Assembly: GCA_029237695.1 (NCBI GenBank)
Contig: CM055273.1
Coordinates: forward strand, 57,277,968-57,341,967
DNA length: 64,000 bases
Direction: 5' to 3'
From: Conchocele bisecta
Lineage: Eukaryota > Mollusca > Bivalvia > Lucinida > Thyasiridae
Shown here: piece by piece, positions 52,068-62,833 of the stretch
Layout: every line of letters starts with the position of its first letter
Position numbering within the stretch: the first letter of the stretch is position 1
Notes under the pieces: generated by a model
The model's database searches: none
The model's input: the letters and a program-made list of their open reading frames with translations, nothing else
What the model was told of the DNA's origin: nothing
Program-made: the position numbers and the translations under genes

Positions 52068-54640
52068 AGAGCTCCGCGGAGCAAGATGTCCCGCCTGGCG
52101 CAGATTGATAGTACATAAGGAGCTTGTCATAACCTTGGGGTTAGTGAGCACCATGAGCTTTCTGTAGAATGACGATTTCTAAGTCAATGACCTTGACCTT
52201 TGGGGTTAGCGAGCACCATGGGCTTTCTGTAGAATGAAGCGGGATCTCGTTACAAATGCATGTATGGAATATTAAAGCATAAATTGAGTGTTAATTTATA
52301 AGTAAGTGACCTTGACCTTTTGGGTTAGCGGGCACCTGGGCTTTCTGTAGAATGATGCGGGATGTTGTTACAAATGCATGTATGGAATATTAAAGCATAA
52401 ACTGAGTGTTAATTTATAAGTCAGTGACCTTGACCTTTTGTGTTAGCGGGCACCTGGGCTTTCTGTAGAATGATGCGGGATGTTGTTACAAATGCATGTA
52501 TGGAATATTAAAGCATAAACTGAGTGTTAATTTATAAGTCAGTGACCTTGACCTTTTGGGTTAGCGGGCACCTGGGCTTTCTGTAGAATGATGCGGGATG
52601 TTGTTACAAATGCATGTATGGAATATTAAAGCATAAACTGAGCGTTAACTTTTCCAAACACGGAAATTTCTAATTCAGTGACCTTGACCTTTGGGGTTAG
52701 CGGGCACCATGGGCTTTCTGTAGAATGATGCGGGATGTTGTTACAAATGCATGTATGGCATATTAAAGCATAAACTGAGCGTTAAAACTGAGCCTTAACT
52801 TTTCCAAACACGGAAATTTCTAAGTCAGTGACCTTGACCTTTGGGGTTTGCGGGCACCATGGGTTTCTGTAGAATGATGCGGGATGTTGTTACAAATGCA
52901 TGTATGGAATATTAAAGCATAAACTGAGCGTTAACTTTTCCAAACACGGAAATTCCTAAGTCAGTGACCTTGACATTTGGGGTTAGCGGGCACCATGGGC
53001 TTTCTGTAGAATGATGCAGGATGTTGTTACAAATGCATGTATGGAATATTAAAGCATAAACTGAGCGTTAACTTTTCCAAACACGAACATTTCTAAGTCA
53101 GCGACCTTGACCATTGTGGTTTGCGGGCACCATGGGCTTTCTGTAGAATGATGCGAGATGCTGTTACAAATGCATGTATGGAATATTAAAGCATAAACTG
53201 AGCGTTAACTTTTCCAAACACGGAAATTTCTAATTCAGTGACCTTGACATTTGGGGTTAGCCGGCACCATGGGCTTTCTGTAGAATGATGCGGGATGTTG
53301 TTACAAATGCAAGTATGGAATATTAAAGCATAAACTGAGCGTTAACTTTTCCAAACACGGAAATTCCTAAGTCAGTGACCTTGACCTTTGGGGTTAGCGG
53401 GCACCATGGGCTTTCTGTAGAATGATGCGGGATGTTGTTACAAATGCATGTGTGGAATATTAAAGCATAAACTGAGCGTTAATTTTTCCAAACACGAACA
53501 TTTCTAAGTCAGCGACCTTGACCATTGTGGTTTGCGGGCACCATGGGCTTTCTGTAGAATGATGCGGGATGCTGTTACAAATGCATGTATGGAATATTAA
53601 AGCATAAACTGAGCGTTAACTTTTCCATACACGGAAATTTCTAATTCAGTGACCTTGACATTTGGGGTTAGCCGGCACCATGGGCTTTCTGTAGAATGAT
53701 GCGGGATGTTGTTACAAATGCATGTATGGAATAGTAAAACATAAACTGAGCGTTAACTTTTCCAAACACGGAAATTTCTAAGTCAGCGACCTTGACCTTT
53801 GGGGTTTGTGGGCACCATGGGCTTTCTGTAGAATGATGCGGGATGTTGTTACAAATGCATGTATGGAATATTAAAGCATAAACTGAGCGTTAACTTTTCC
53901 AAACACGATAATTTCTAAGTCAGTGACCTTGACCTTTGGGGTTAGCGGGCACCATGGGCTTTCTGTAGAATGATGCGGGATGTTGTTACAAATGCATGTA
54001 TGGAATATTAAAGCATTCCATTGAGGGAAACAGAAGTTACAATGAATTAACCTGAGCGCTAAGTTTTAGAAACAGAGCTAAGCGCAAAAACTTAACGTTG
54101 AATGCATGTGAAAAGTAGGTCAATGAACCATGAAAAGTAGGTGAAGGTCACATGGGCTCCCTCTGTGTGAGATGGTTACACCACAGTGTTGATGTATACC
54201 GAAGCATTCCATCAAGGGAAACAGAAGTTGTAATACATTAAACCGAGCATTAACTTTTCCAAACACGGAAATTTCTAAGTCAGTGACCTTGACTTTTGGG
54301 GTTAGCGGGCACAATGGGATTTCTGTAGAATGATGCGAGATGTTGTTACAAATGCATGTATGGAATATTAAAGCATTCCATTGAGGGAAACAGAAGTTAC
54401 AATGAATTAACCTGATCGTTAAGTCACGGTTATAGAAACAGAGCTAAACGCAAAAACTTAACGTTGAATGCATGTGAAAAGTAGGTCAATGAACCATGAA
54501 AAGTAGGTGAAGGTCACATGGGCTCCCTCTGTGTGAGATGGTTACACCACAGTGTTGATGTATACCAAGTATGGAGGTCGTAGGAGTTATAGTTTTCTGG
54601 AAACTGAGCTAAACGCAAAAACTTAACATGAAATGTTGAC
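52068..54640 (+). mobile_element. Element W, tandem-repeat-bearing, possibly Helitron-related
   Basis: Starts at a GC-rich palindrome GAGCTCCGCGGAGC (52071-52084), contains a long tandem array (52189-54010), then two copies of a distinct block of about 360 bp ('gggaaacagaagtt' to 'acaccacagtgttgatgtat', 54025-54570). No coding frame. Tandem cores plus short GC hairpins recall non-autonomous Helitron/Helentron elements in molluscs. The assignment is inference and exact ends are uncertain. Confidence 0.45.
52189..54010 (+). repeat. Tandem array, period 118-138 bp, about 14 units
   Basis: Each unit has 'gaccttgacctttggggtta', 'caccatgggctttctgtaga' and 'tgttacaaatgcatgtatgg'. The first four spacings are near 118-119 bp. 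Later units gain 'cttttccaaacacggaaatt' and run at 136-138 bp, with one of 150. Two unit subtypes alternate in places, suggesting higher-order expansion. Confidence 0.9.
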
Positions 54641-54699
54641 GCCGCCGCTTCATATCTCTCGCGAATAACATATCGGAGGCGAAATATTGTAGCTACGTT

Positions 54700-54866
54700 T
54701 GACAGGAATTAACATTGGGATTGATATTTCACCCGGGTGATCAGAATAGTTCGTCAGAAACGCGACAAAGCCTCGTTTCTGACGGCATATTCTGACACTC
54801 GGGTGGAAAATCCTTGTCTCACACCAGTGCATATTATGGATACTCATAGTCACAGACTGAACCACA
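54700..54866 (+). repeat. Duplicated segment Z, copy 1
   Basis: 'aacattgggattgatatttc' to 'agtcacagactgaaccac' matches 59046-59212. A hairpin-like pair, 'gtgatcagaatagttcgtca' with 'tgacggcatattctgacac', lies inside. In copy 2 this block directly follows duplication S, so element W and the SINE part were inserted between S and Z here. Confidence 0.75.
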
Positions 54867-55439
54867 TGAGCGTCGAAATAGGTCTGGAAGGTCGGCGACT
54901 GCCGGATCAATATGTTGACATATTTGGAATCCATATATATATATATATATAAAAAACGGAATGTAAATATTTGTTCTGCAATTTTTCTCATTTCTCACCA
55001 AAAGTGTATGTTGTTAACAACATACACTCTGTGTTGGTAACGGAGGCATCCTGTAGGTTTATTTTTCGATTCGGCTTATATTTAAGGGTGGGAATTGGCT
55101 CGAACACCTTCCATACCCGGGATATTGTTAGGCTAGCAGCTAAACCCTGGTTGGCAGTTTAGAGTAGACTAAACAAGATACAAGTTTCAGTTTCTTTATT
55201 ATTTCTATCACGATTGTTTGTCAGGATGGCATTACACTGTAGGCCTAGTACTAGCAGTAGCCAAAATATTAGTGGCTGGAAGAATCTATAACAACAACAA
55301 CTAATGACCGAACGAAGTTTTAGTGAAAGTGAAAGTTCTGCATTTGAGCGTTGGTCTGCTCTTTGTGACCGAAGTGATCGAAGTGACCGAAGTGAGAATC
55401 TGTGTTGCGTCATTCCTTATATAGACACTGGATCTGACA
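54867..55439. other. Unrecognised, with (AT)n and short repeats
   Basis: (AT)n run at about 54933-54951. 'gaccgaagtgatcgaagtga' repeats at 55366-55394. A minus-strand frame of 84 codons (55159-55413) has a hydrophobic middle, but its N-terminal SLRSLRSLRS is the repeat. I do not call a gene. Confidence 0.4.
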
Positions 55440-55620
55440 GTCAGCCAATCGGTAGCCAGGAAATCTGACAGTCAGCCAAGCGTTGACTGTCAAGTTTCCG
55501 CCATCTTGGATTTGAAAGTTACGTGTTTAGGCTTTATATTAAAAATACAGCGTAGATAGCTAAGATATCGTGACGGTCAGATGTCCAGATGATTGTGCAT
55601 GTCAGAATACATCAGGTAAG
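55440..55620 (+). promoter_or_regulatory. Candidate promoter and first exon with splice donor
   Basis: A CCAAT motif (about 55444), repeated 'ctgacagtcagccaa', a YY1-like CCGCCATCTTGG (about 55499-55510) and then a strong donor CAG/GTAAGT with the boundary after 55615. YY1 motifs at this distance before a good donor are typical of animal promoters. No coding exon is identified in the following 8 kb, so this is inference. Confidence 0.35.
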
Positions 55621-56261
55621 TGTAAAGTTGTGAAGATAAACATTCATTTAATGAGTGACCGCCAAACAGAAAGACTGCGTGAGTTGACAGTCAAATAATG
55701 GCGGTCACAAAACTTTGTGAGCACTGCGGAACAAATAATTAGAATAATGTAGATATTATGACGTCCGAGATATGATCACCTATGCAAATACTTAGGGGGA
55801 GGGTTGAGCTACCAACATATGTATGTATGGCACCATGGTAAAGATGATCCAGCACAAACTGGCCCAATAAAGGTGGTCACGTGACCTCCACAGAAGTGTC
55901 AATCCATGTCAACAGTCAACAAAGGCCATTACATTTCATTCTGTTGTGATTCACACGGCAGAATGTGAATGGTATGGCTTATTTAGCAGTTATGTAGTTA
56001 ATCACCCAAAATATGCATCACTGTGAATGTGCTTATTAATAAAGTATTTGCAGTCAAAAAAGGGTAATAAATCTGATCAAATTGTAAGGATCATTTCTTT
56101 ACAATATAGCCCAGTAAAGAAGCAGGCCGATGGTCGTCGGCCTGGTTTATATTTCCGAATTTTGATAAATGTTGCATTTAATCAGGCTCCAAAAGTGTGC
56201 GCCAAATATAGAAGAAACTAAGCAGGTATGGTAACCTATAATTTACCCTGTATGTTCGTCG
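55621..56261. other. Stretch without a recognised gene or repeat
   Basis: Nothing is recognised; it would be intronic if the donor at 55616 is real. Confidence 0.4.
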
Positions 56262-56740
56262 GACCAATCTTATGATGCTTCCGACGCTCTTGAACCACGA
56301 TAGGGAGTCAGGTGGTCGTCTGTGGAAGCGGAGTTTAGAGACCGTATATCACCAATGTAAGGAACCGATAGAGTGGTCGTCAGCAAACCACAATGGACCA
56401 TGACGATCAGGGGGCCGTTTCACTAAACTTCGTACAATTAAAATGTTCGTAAGTGCAAAATTATGATAGTCCGCAAATTTCACATTAATAATGTTCTCTT
56501 GTAAACAATTATTGGATTTGCATTTATTGAGCATATTTTCAATAAATGTAAATCCGTCAATTGAAATGTCTAGACCATACTAAATTGCTAATACGTAGTA
56601 GTACGATGTTTAGTGAAACGTCTCCCAGATAATTACCACAAGAACGAGGTTTGCTTCAGCAAAATTAATAACCTAGCGACATCGGCGAGGCTGCGAACGA
56701 TTGTTATTCAAACACGTAACACCTGAAAGCATGCTGTAAG
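56262..56740 (+). repeat. Duplicated segment Q, copy 1, carrying a family C MITE
   Basis: 'ggagtcaggtggtcgtctgt' and 'cctagcgacatcggcgaggc' match 59212-59450. The C element at 56409-56633 is absent from the other copy. Confidence 0.8.
56409..56633 (+). mobile_element. MITE family C with an empty-site counterpart
   Basis: 'ggggccgtttcactaaactt' to 'agtgaaacgtctcc', flanked by CAG on both sides (ATCAG and CCCAGATAATTACC). The Q copy at 59.3 kb reads 'gacgatcaggtaattgcc' with no element and one CAG, supporting a 3-bp duplication. Confidence 0.8.
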
Positions 56741-58080
56741 TTCACTAATCATGCAAGTTACTGCCTACAATTAGCGGTAAATATGTACGAAACCACCGCA
56801 AATTTCGGAAAATCGGCTGCATTTGCTAACTTTGTTGTAAATGTTAGTTTTGAACTAACAAAGTTCTCAGTCGTACGAAGCTTAGAGACACGGGCCCCCG
56901 GTTCTGCAGGTAAAATATGTCCATTGCCTAACACATAAGAATTATATTTGTAACACGCAAATTAGTCCGTAAAATTAGTCCGCAAAATATAATGCAACAT
57001 ATAGCGCATAACTAATTATACTAAACGCCAGAACAAAGTTACATAGACTACAGTGTGATCTTAAATTGTGAATATGTACATACTTCCATCTTTAATAATC
57101 AGGCTGAGGCCGATAGCCTCATGCATGTGTTAATATGAAGCAGTTATGTCATCGTGAATTTGGCACAGAATGGTAGAGGACCATCAGAGCAGATATGAAG
57201 CAGTTACGCTAAAGGAAACAGAAATTATAAAAACAATATTTTTACAACAAGCGGTCGGGGGACGGGACGTGGGTGGGACGGATGCGCATCCGATAACACT
57301 ATATGCCCCCCCCCCCCACCCTCACCATTCGGTGGCGGGGGCATAAAAACACGAACGCATTTGTGTTATGTCTGTAGATAATGACGTCGACGTCAACGCA
57401 CCCTCCATGTTGAAAGTCACATACATTGTCAGCCGAAGTTAGTATCGCGTGTACGATATCAGCGCGGTACTATATCATGTGTGGCAGACTAGTATGGGTA
57501 GACTAGTATGGGTACATGCGATACAAACTGCAGCTCAAGCACGTGACTTGTATGTGGACCTTTATTTTGGCGTTTAATATACTTGATTTAACAACTGTGA
57601 AACTTTAATGCATATTCCCCTGTTGCTGCCTAGTGCAGATGACAAATGACTATGTCTTATATAGACTACAAGCAGTCGCCGCGAGCCAGACTGATCCCAC
57701 TTGGGAATGTGAAACTAAAGCTTAACTGACATTTCTATTACCTGTTGCCGTGGGTATCTTAATCTCGGCACGTTTCGTTTGGAATGCAAGCGAAAAATGG
57801 AAACTTTTACATTATGTTCGTGTCTATTTTTGTGAGAGATAAGCATTGAAGTATTTATATTATGTTTTTATGTAATTTGCATGTTGCATAAAAGTACAAC
57901 CTGGATTATTTAGAAACGCAATACATTGTACATGTACATGTCACATGTACGTCCTACATACCTTAAACATATGATAATCAAGAAATACATATACATGTAC
58001 ATGTAGTTCAGATATTTGAAAAATTAATATATGTATTGTTAATAAAACATTATCTGCTCACAGCATATGTATAGTCAATT

Positions 58081-58191
58081 ATCCCATCAACACAGTGCGC
58101 ATGTGCCGTGAAACACGGTGCCGTGAAACATTTTTTATATCCAGTCAATACTATTTTTGCATTTTACAGCCATTTGTAGGTGTTGACGGGA
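58081..58191. mobile_element. Short TIR element next to family N
   Basis: 'atcccatcaacac' and 'gtgttgacgggat' bound about 110 bp. Present only in duplication copy 2. Confidence 0.55.
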
Positions 58192-58192
58192 T

Positions 58193-58341
58193 AAATAGAA
58201 TAGTAGGTTAGTGCCATGATTAGGAAAAAATATCTGGCGCGGCACGGAAGCGGGATGTGCTCGGTAGAGCCTCGCCCATCCCGTTTTCTGAGCCTTGCCA
58301 GATATTTTCCCATTCACGGCACTAACCTACTATTCTCTATT
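58193..58341. mobile_element. Family N hairpin element
   Basis: 'aaatagaatagtaggttagt' and 'actaacctactattctattt'-type ends, inner arms 'gaagcgggatg' and 'catcccgttttc'. A left-arm fragment lies at 39686. Copy 1 of the duplication lacks it. Confidence 0.75.
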
Positions 58342-59045
58342 TCATGATTGTGAAATAATAGAATGTTGGAGAGTTCTTTTATATTACGGAAATTGACACG
58401 TGGGGTCTTACAGTGTCTAGAATTCTCCAACTGGGCACCTTGTGTTTAACCGCCTTGAAACTCTGGTTAGCATTGGAGATATAATGCCTATCTGCCGAAA
58501 CTGGCACGTGACAGAACCATTGGTTTCCTAGGGTGAGTTTCACTAAACTTCATACGACTAAATGTTTGAAAGTGCAAACTTATGATAGTCTGTAAATTTC
58601 ACATTAACAATGTTTTCTTGTAAACAATTATTGGATTTAAGCCTACATGTTAGCTCAATAAATGTAAATCCATCAATTGAAATTTCCAGAATATCTTAAA
58701 TTTGCACTTACGAACATTTTAGTCGTACGAAGTTGTGTGGGATATTCAAGTGTATGGTTGCATATCTTGGGTGAGCCACAGTGTAATTGAAAAGGTCAAT
58801 GGAATAAGGGGAATAACTCTTTCATTTCAAGTGAGTGTCTATTTTCCCCGCGTAATATCATTGACGATAACGTGCACAAACATATATTCGTCAGAATGTG
58901 TAAGTTCATTCGCATTCAAGATGATGGTGAGGAAAACAAATAATGGCACGGTTAAACTTGCACGTATGATGCGAATCCCAGTTTCACGTTGCGACATCGC
59001 GTAATGAACGACGTAGCATCGAATGAGACATACATCAGTGCTTGT

Positions 59046-59212
59046 TTGGTATTAATATCGGGATTGATATTCCACCCGAGTGATCAGAATATTTCGTCAG
59101 AAAAGCGGCAAAGCCTCGTTTCTGACGACATATTCTGACACTCGCGTTGAATATCCTTCTCCCACACAAGTGCATATGATGGGAACTGATAGACACAGAC
59201 TGAACTGTTACC
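59046..59212 (+). repeat. Duplicated segment Z, copy 2
   Basis: Matches 54700-54866 and directly follows segment S. Contains 'agaaaagcggcaaagcctcg' and the paired 'tgatcagaatatttcgtcag' and 'ctgacgacatattctgaca'. Confidence 0.75.
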
Positions 59213-59450
59213 GCGGTAGGGAGTCAGGTAACCGTCTGTGGCAGCGGAGTTTAGAGACCGTAGGTCACCAATGTCAGGAACCGATAACGTGGTCGTCAGC
59301 AAACCACAATGGACCATGACGATCAGGTAATTGCCACAAGAACGAGGTTTGCTTTAGCAAAAATAATAACCTAGCGACATCGGTGAGGCTTCGTAGGTAA
59401 CGGATTAGTGTTCAAACACGAACCACCTGAAAGCATACTGTAAGTGAACG
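59212..59450 (+). repeat. Duplicated segment Q, copy 2 (without MITE)
   Basis: Matches 56262-56740 minus the family C insertion. Q flanks S-Z on both sides as direct repeats (56.3 and 59.2 kb), which fits duplication by unequal exchange. Confidence 0.75.
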
Positions 59451-59647
59451 TGCAAGATTTGGTCATTAATTACAAGTCCTGTCCCCGTTATCGGTAGGAC
59501 ATCGTTGAACTGACTGAAAACTGTAAACTCTAAACCCCCCGACGGATACCCGTGTATGTGCGTTACCGCCTTGAATGAATACTACAATATAATTGTAACC
59601 CTCCGATGTAGTATGTGCTCATAGATACAATAATTCCGCCACGTAAG
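59451..59647. other. Unrecognised spacer
   Basis: Nothing recognised. Confidence 0.4.
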
Positions 59648-59764
59648 TGGGAATTTATCGGGATATAAACTTGGAAAAGTCGCGGGAATACTGGACGAAG
59701 GCCGGAAGGCCTCGTCCAGTATTCCCGCGACTTTTCCAAGCGACTTTTCAAAGTTTATATCCCC
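59648..59764. mobile_element. Element D hairpin only
   Basis: Arms 'ttggaaaagtcgcgggaata' and complement with tip 'aaggccggaaggcct'. The usual tail is absent. The right arm has a small duplication, 'gcgacttttccaagcgactt'. Confidence 0.8.
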
Positions 59765-59929
59765 GGTGTCGCGCCTGTCGAGGCATTTGACCGTAACATG
59801 ATCGTGGGCAATTTTGCTAAAATAAGCATCACAAAAACCGTCAGAGAAGTGCATGCTTAAAACACGAAAAAGGTCAAGGTTGAAGAATGTATTTGACATA
59901 AAAAATGGCTAACTGTTTCCACAACAATG

Positions 59930-60490
59930 TGAAGGTCAAAAAGGTTAAGGGCATGTTAATGGTGGCATGTGTGTGTTCCAAATGCTTAAATGTATCACGT
60001 GTCCAAATATTGAAGCAATCCATCAAGTAATATTTATGTTATACGATGATGAAGAAAGTTGTACAAACTTTTTGACGTAAACATTCCTATATGTTTCCGC
60101 AAAAATGTGATGGTAAAGAATGTCAAGGTCATGTTATTGGCAGCATGAGTGTGTTCCAAATGCTCACATATGTCAAGTGTCCAAATATTAAAGCGATGAT
60201 GAAGAAACGTGTACAAACTTTCTGACGCAAACTAAATGTCTAAAAAAGTTTCCGTAAAGACGTGAAGATAACAAAGTCATGTTAATGGCGGCATGAGTGT
60301 GTTCCAAATGCTCACATGTATCACGTGTCCAAATATTGAAGCGATCCATCAAGTATTATTAAAGTTATATCATGATGACGAAGCTTGTACAAACGTTTTG
60401 ACATTTCGGACAATGACGACGACGATGCGGACGACGACGAAAGAAAAAGCGGTGACTATAGTCGCGCCTTCTGCTAAAGCAGGCGCGACA
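59930..60490 (+). mobile_element. W-type element end: tandem units, GAC-rich run, stem-loop
   Basis: Three units marked by 'tgttccaaatgct' at 59974, 60152 and 60300, with 'cacgtgtccaaatattgaag'. A 'gacgacgacgatgcggacga' run follows (60411-60439), then GGTGACTATAG and a stem-loop with 8-bp stem GTCGCGCC/GGCGCGAC (60461-60489). The layout matches 38090-38390. Confidence 0.6.
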
Positions 60491-60589
60491 AAAAACAAGT
60501 TATTGTACTTTGGTATAACATTTTCAGGCAAATTTATTTTGAAATTTACAGTTCGCTAGAAGTGCTTCATAGGATCATGGTTGTTAACC

Positions 60590-60799
60590 CTTACAATGCT
60601 GAATTAATTTGTGTCGTCTGCTGAATATTTTTTATTTTTCCATTTTTCTCATCAAAAACTTGGTTTGGCAGCTCTTTAGAATAATTTCCAATGGAAATGA
60701 TTCTAAAATGCTGCAAAACCTTGTTTTTACTGAGAAAAAAGACAACATATGTATTATCAGCAGACGACTATTTTCGGTTCCCGCATTCAAAGGGTTAAA
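60590..60799. mobile_element. MITE family J
   Basis: Ends 'gttaacccttacaatgctga' and 'ccgcattcaaagggttaa'. Inner pairs 'gtcgtctgctga' and 'tcagcagacgac', and the centre 'tttccaatggaaatgattct', also form the middle of family I. The ends resemble family A. Confidence 0.7.
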
Positions 60800-61269
60800 A
60801 AGCGCTAGATTATTCCAAGTTGCATTCGCTCTGTACTTTCCACCAACTCCGACGCACACTACATGTATGTAGCGTCACGTGTTAACATTCAAGGAAAATT
60901 AAAAAGATTCCAAAATTCCAAAGGAATAAATTTACATACTGCATTCGGCGGCAGTAATGATGAATGTGTAAAACATACGTCAGGAGAACTAGCTGTGATT
61001 GATACACATTCAGCACCGTGTCTGCACAACAGAAGACTGATCTATGCGGTAATGTTCTTTCAAGGGACTTGGGTGAATTTAAAGTACCTGCTAGTACACC
61101 GCTTCGGAAATGGTGAATTGGAGGGACTTTGCAGATGGGGCCTCAACTTATGGTAACAGGCAATTAGTGGTACGAACGACAAAAGCCTTTTTAAGTAATA
61201 CCCAATTTTACTCTGATATTAAATATCTACAAGGTACGACACTCGCCATCTTTTCCACCAACTGAAGTG
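60800..61269. other. Stretch without a recognised gene
   Basis: A 97-codon frame (60863-61156) shows no recognisable domain. Nothing else is seen. Confidence 0.4.
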
Positions 61270-61774
61270 GTACTGCTGTTTGTTCCACGTTTTGCTGCCG
61301 ACGAACATTTGGCTATTAAACACATTAAATCTAAAAAATATTTAAAAGTAAGTACTTTTTTTATCAATAACAAAAAAGTCACCCTCCCCAAAACATATTA
61401 TTTGATGAAATTCCATCAAATATTGATTTTATTGCGAAAAAATGACGAAAAATTTTGGAAATGGACTCCGAAACCTGGCGAGATAACTTGAAAATGATGT
61501 AACTAAGAAAACAAGTTAGATTTTGAAAATCGGTCCACAAATAAAAAAAATATTTAAAAAAAAATCTATTTTTAGCCCCCATGTTAAATTCCCATAGGAA
61601 AATCGTCTGTTCGCAATAAAATCAATATTTGATGGAATTTCATAAAACAATTTTTTTTGGGGAGGGTGATTTTTTTTATTGATAAAAAAGTACTTTTAAA
61701 TATTTTTTTAGATTTAATGTGTTTAATTGCCAAAAGTTCGTTGGCAGCAAAACGTGGAACAGACAGTAGTGTAC
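61270..61774. mobile_element. Element T, large inverted repeat, arms about 165 bp
   Basis: The left arm 61270-61438 and right arm 61610-61774 pair over 'gttccacgttttgctgcc', 'cacattaaatctaaaaaata' and 'ccatcaaatattgattttat'. The centre has 'aaatggactccgaaacctgg' and 'catgttaaattcccatag', shared with 40672-40957. A and T runs vary between arms. Confidence 0.8.
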
Positions 61775-61810
61775 CTTGGGACCGGCTCTCTAATTCAATA
61801 TTTGTAACTT

Positions 61811-61843
61811 GTACGAAGGCCGGCAGGGTACCGGCCTTCGTGC
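61811..61843. repeat. GC-rich hairpin
   Basis: 'gtacgaaggccgg' and 'ccggccttcgtgc' around 'cagggta'. Isolated in AT-rich DNA. Confidence 0.75.
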
Positions 61844-61961
61844 ACGTTACCATTACTAAAAAGGCGGGCCGGCCCAAGGTAAATAATCCGCTTCCGATTA
61901 AAATTGGGTATGATTTATTTAAAGAGGCTTGTGTCGTTCATACCACCAAGCGCCCGTGCTC

Positions 61962-62215
61962 ATTGTCGTGTGGTTTTGTACCTTCGGACATCTGCGTAAT
62001 TTCATTAAATACGTTTATAAAATTTACGATATTTCCCGTAAATGGTGTCAAAAGATGACAACATTTTCAGAGTACATGCGGCATGTATTCTGAAGTTTGT
62101 GTCAACTTTTGACTTTATTTATGAACAATATTGTAAACTTTGTAAATGTAAACCTATGAAATTACACAGATGTCTGAAGGTACAAAATCCCATGGCGTGT
62201 CTAATATGTGACAAA
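61962..62215. mobile_element. MITE family G copy
   Basis: 'gtcgtgtggttttgtacctt' to 'catggcgtgtctaatatg'. The central palindrome is shortened to 'acatgcggcatgt'. Confidence 0.75.
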
Positions 62216-62298
62216 CCATAAAAAGGGCATAGCAGTACCTTTGTGTCTAACTATTTTTGGATCATACGTACGGGCATCTTCCATAATGATGACGACTA

Positions 62299-62520
62299 TC
62301 TGAGACACGCCATGTGATTCTGTACCTTCGGACATCTGCATCATTTCATTAAATACGTTTACAAAATTCACATTATTTTTCATAAATAAAGTCAAAAGTT
62401 GACACAAACTTCAGAATACATACCGCATGTACTCTGAAAATGTTGTAAACGTTGTAAACGTATTTAATGAAATTACGCAGATGTCAGAAGGTAAAAAATC
62501 ACATGGAGTGTCTCATCTTG
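62299..62520. mobile_element. MITE family G, with right-arm deletion
   Basis: 'tgagacacgccatgtgattc' to 'cacatggagtgtctcat'. About 45 bp of the right arm is lost after 'tgtactctgaaaatgttg'. Confidence 0.75.
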
Positions 62521-62833
62521 GAGTTGCTTTTGAATCACAGCATGGTTCCCCGAAGTAAAATTAAATGTCTTTATTATGTCTATCCATGGTCCAAAAGACG
62601 GTGCTGCAATGTGTACAAGTTTTTAAATAAACCCACCCCCACCATACACCACTATCCACCCCCACCTCGACTAACACAGACTCGGATGAAACCTACCTTG
62701 CCTAGTCAATGAAGCGGTGGACGGCTGGGCATTGCCCGAACTCACGCTGTTATATTGCTACATAATAAGCATGGGCGCTGGCATAAATTATCAACGTCAA
62801 TTTGAAACAAGATGTCACTGACTTTAATTATGT
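62521..62833. other. Stretch without a recognised gene
   Basis: C-rich 'cacccccaccatacaccac' around 62632-62660. Nothing else. Confidence 0.45.

Larger units (their letters stand above)
56741..59044 (+). repeat. Segmental duplication S, copy 2 (short)
   Basis: Collinear with 47649-51608 over most of its length at high identity. It has one 308-type unit with a single family C element (58533-58736) and lacks the I, D, E and X insertions. It carries its own insertion at 58081-58345. C-rich and G-rich runs flank 'ctcaccattcggt' near 57305-57345 in both copies. Confidence 0.85.

Noticed and set aside
52189..54010. CRISPR-like array
   Set aside because: The whole 118-138 bp unit is repeated, with no unique spacers, in a eukaryotic setting.
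55159..55413. 84-codon minus-strand frame with hydrophobic centre as a secreted peptide
   Set aside because: The N-terminus is a short tandem repeat (SLRSLRS), the hydrophobic part lies too far in for a signal peptide and there are no processing sites.
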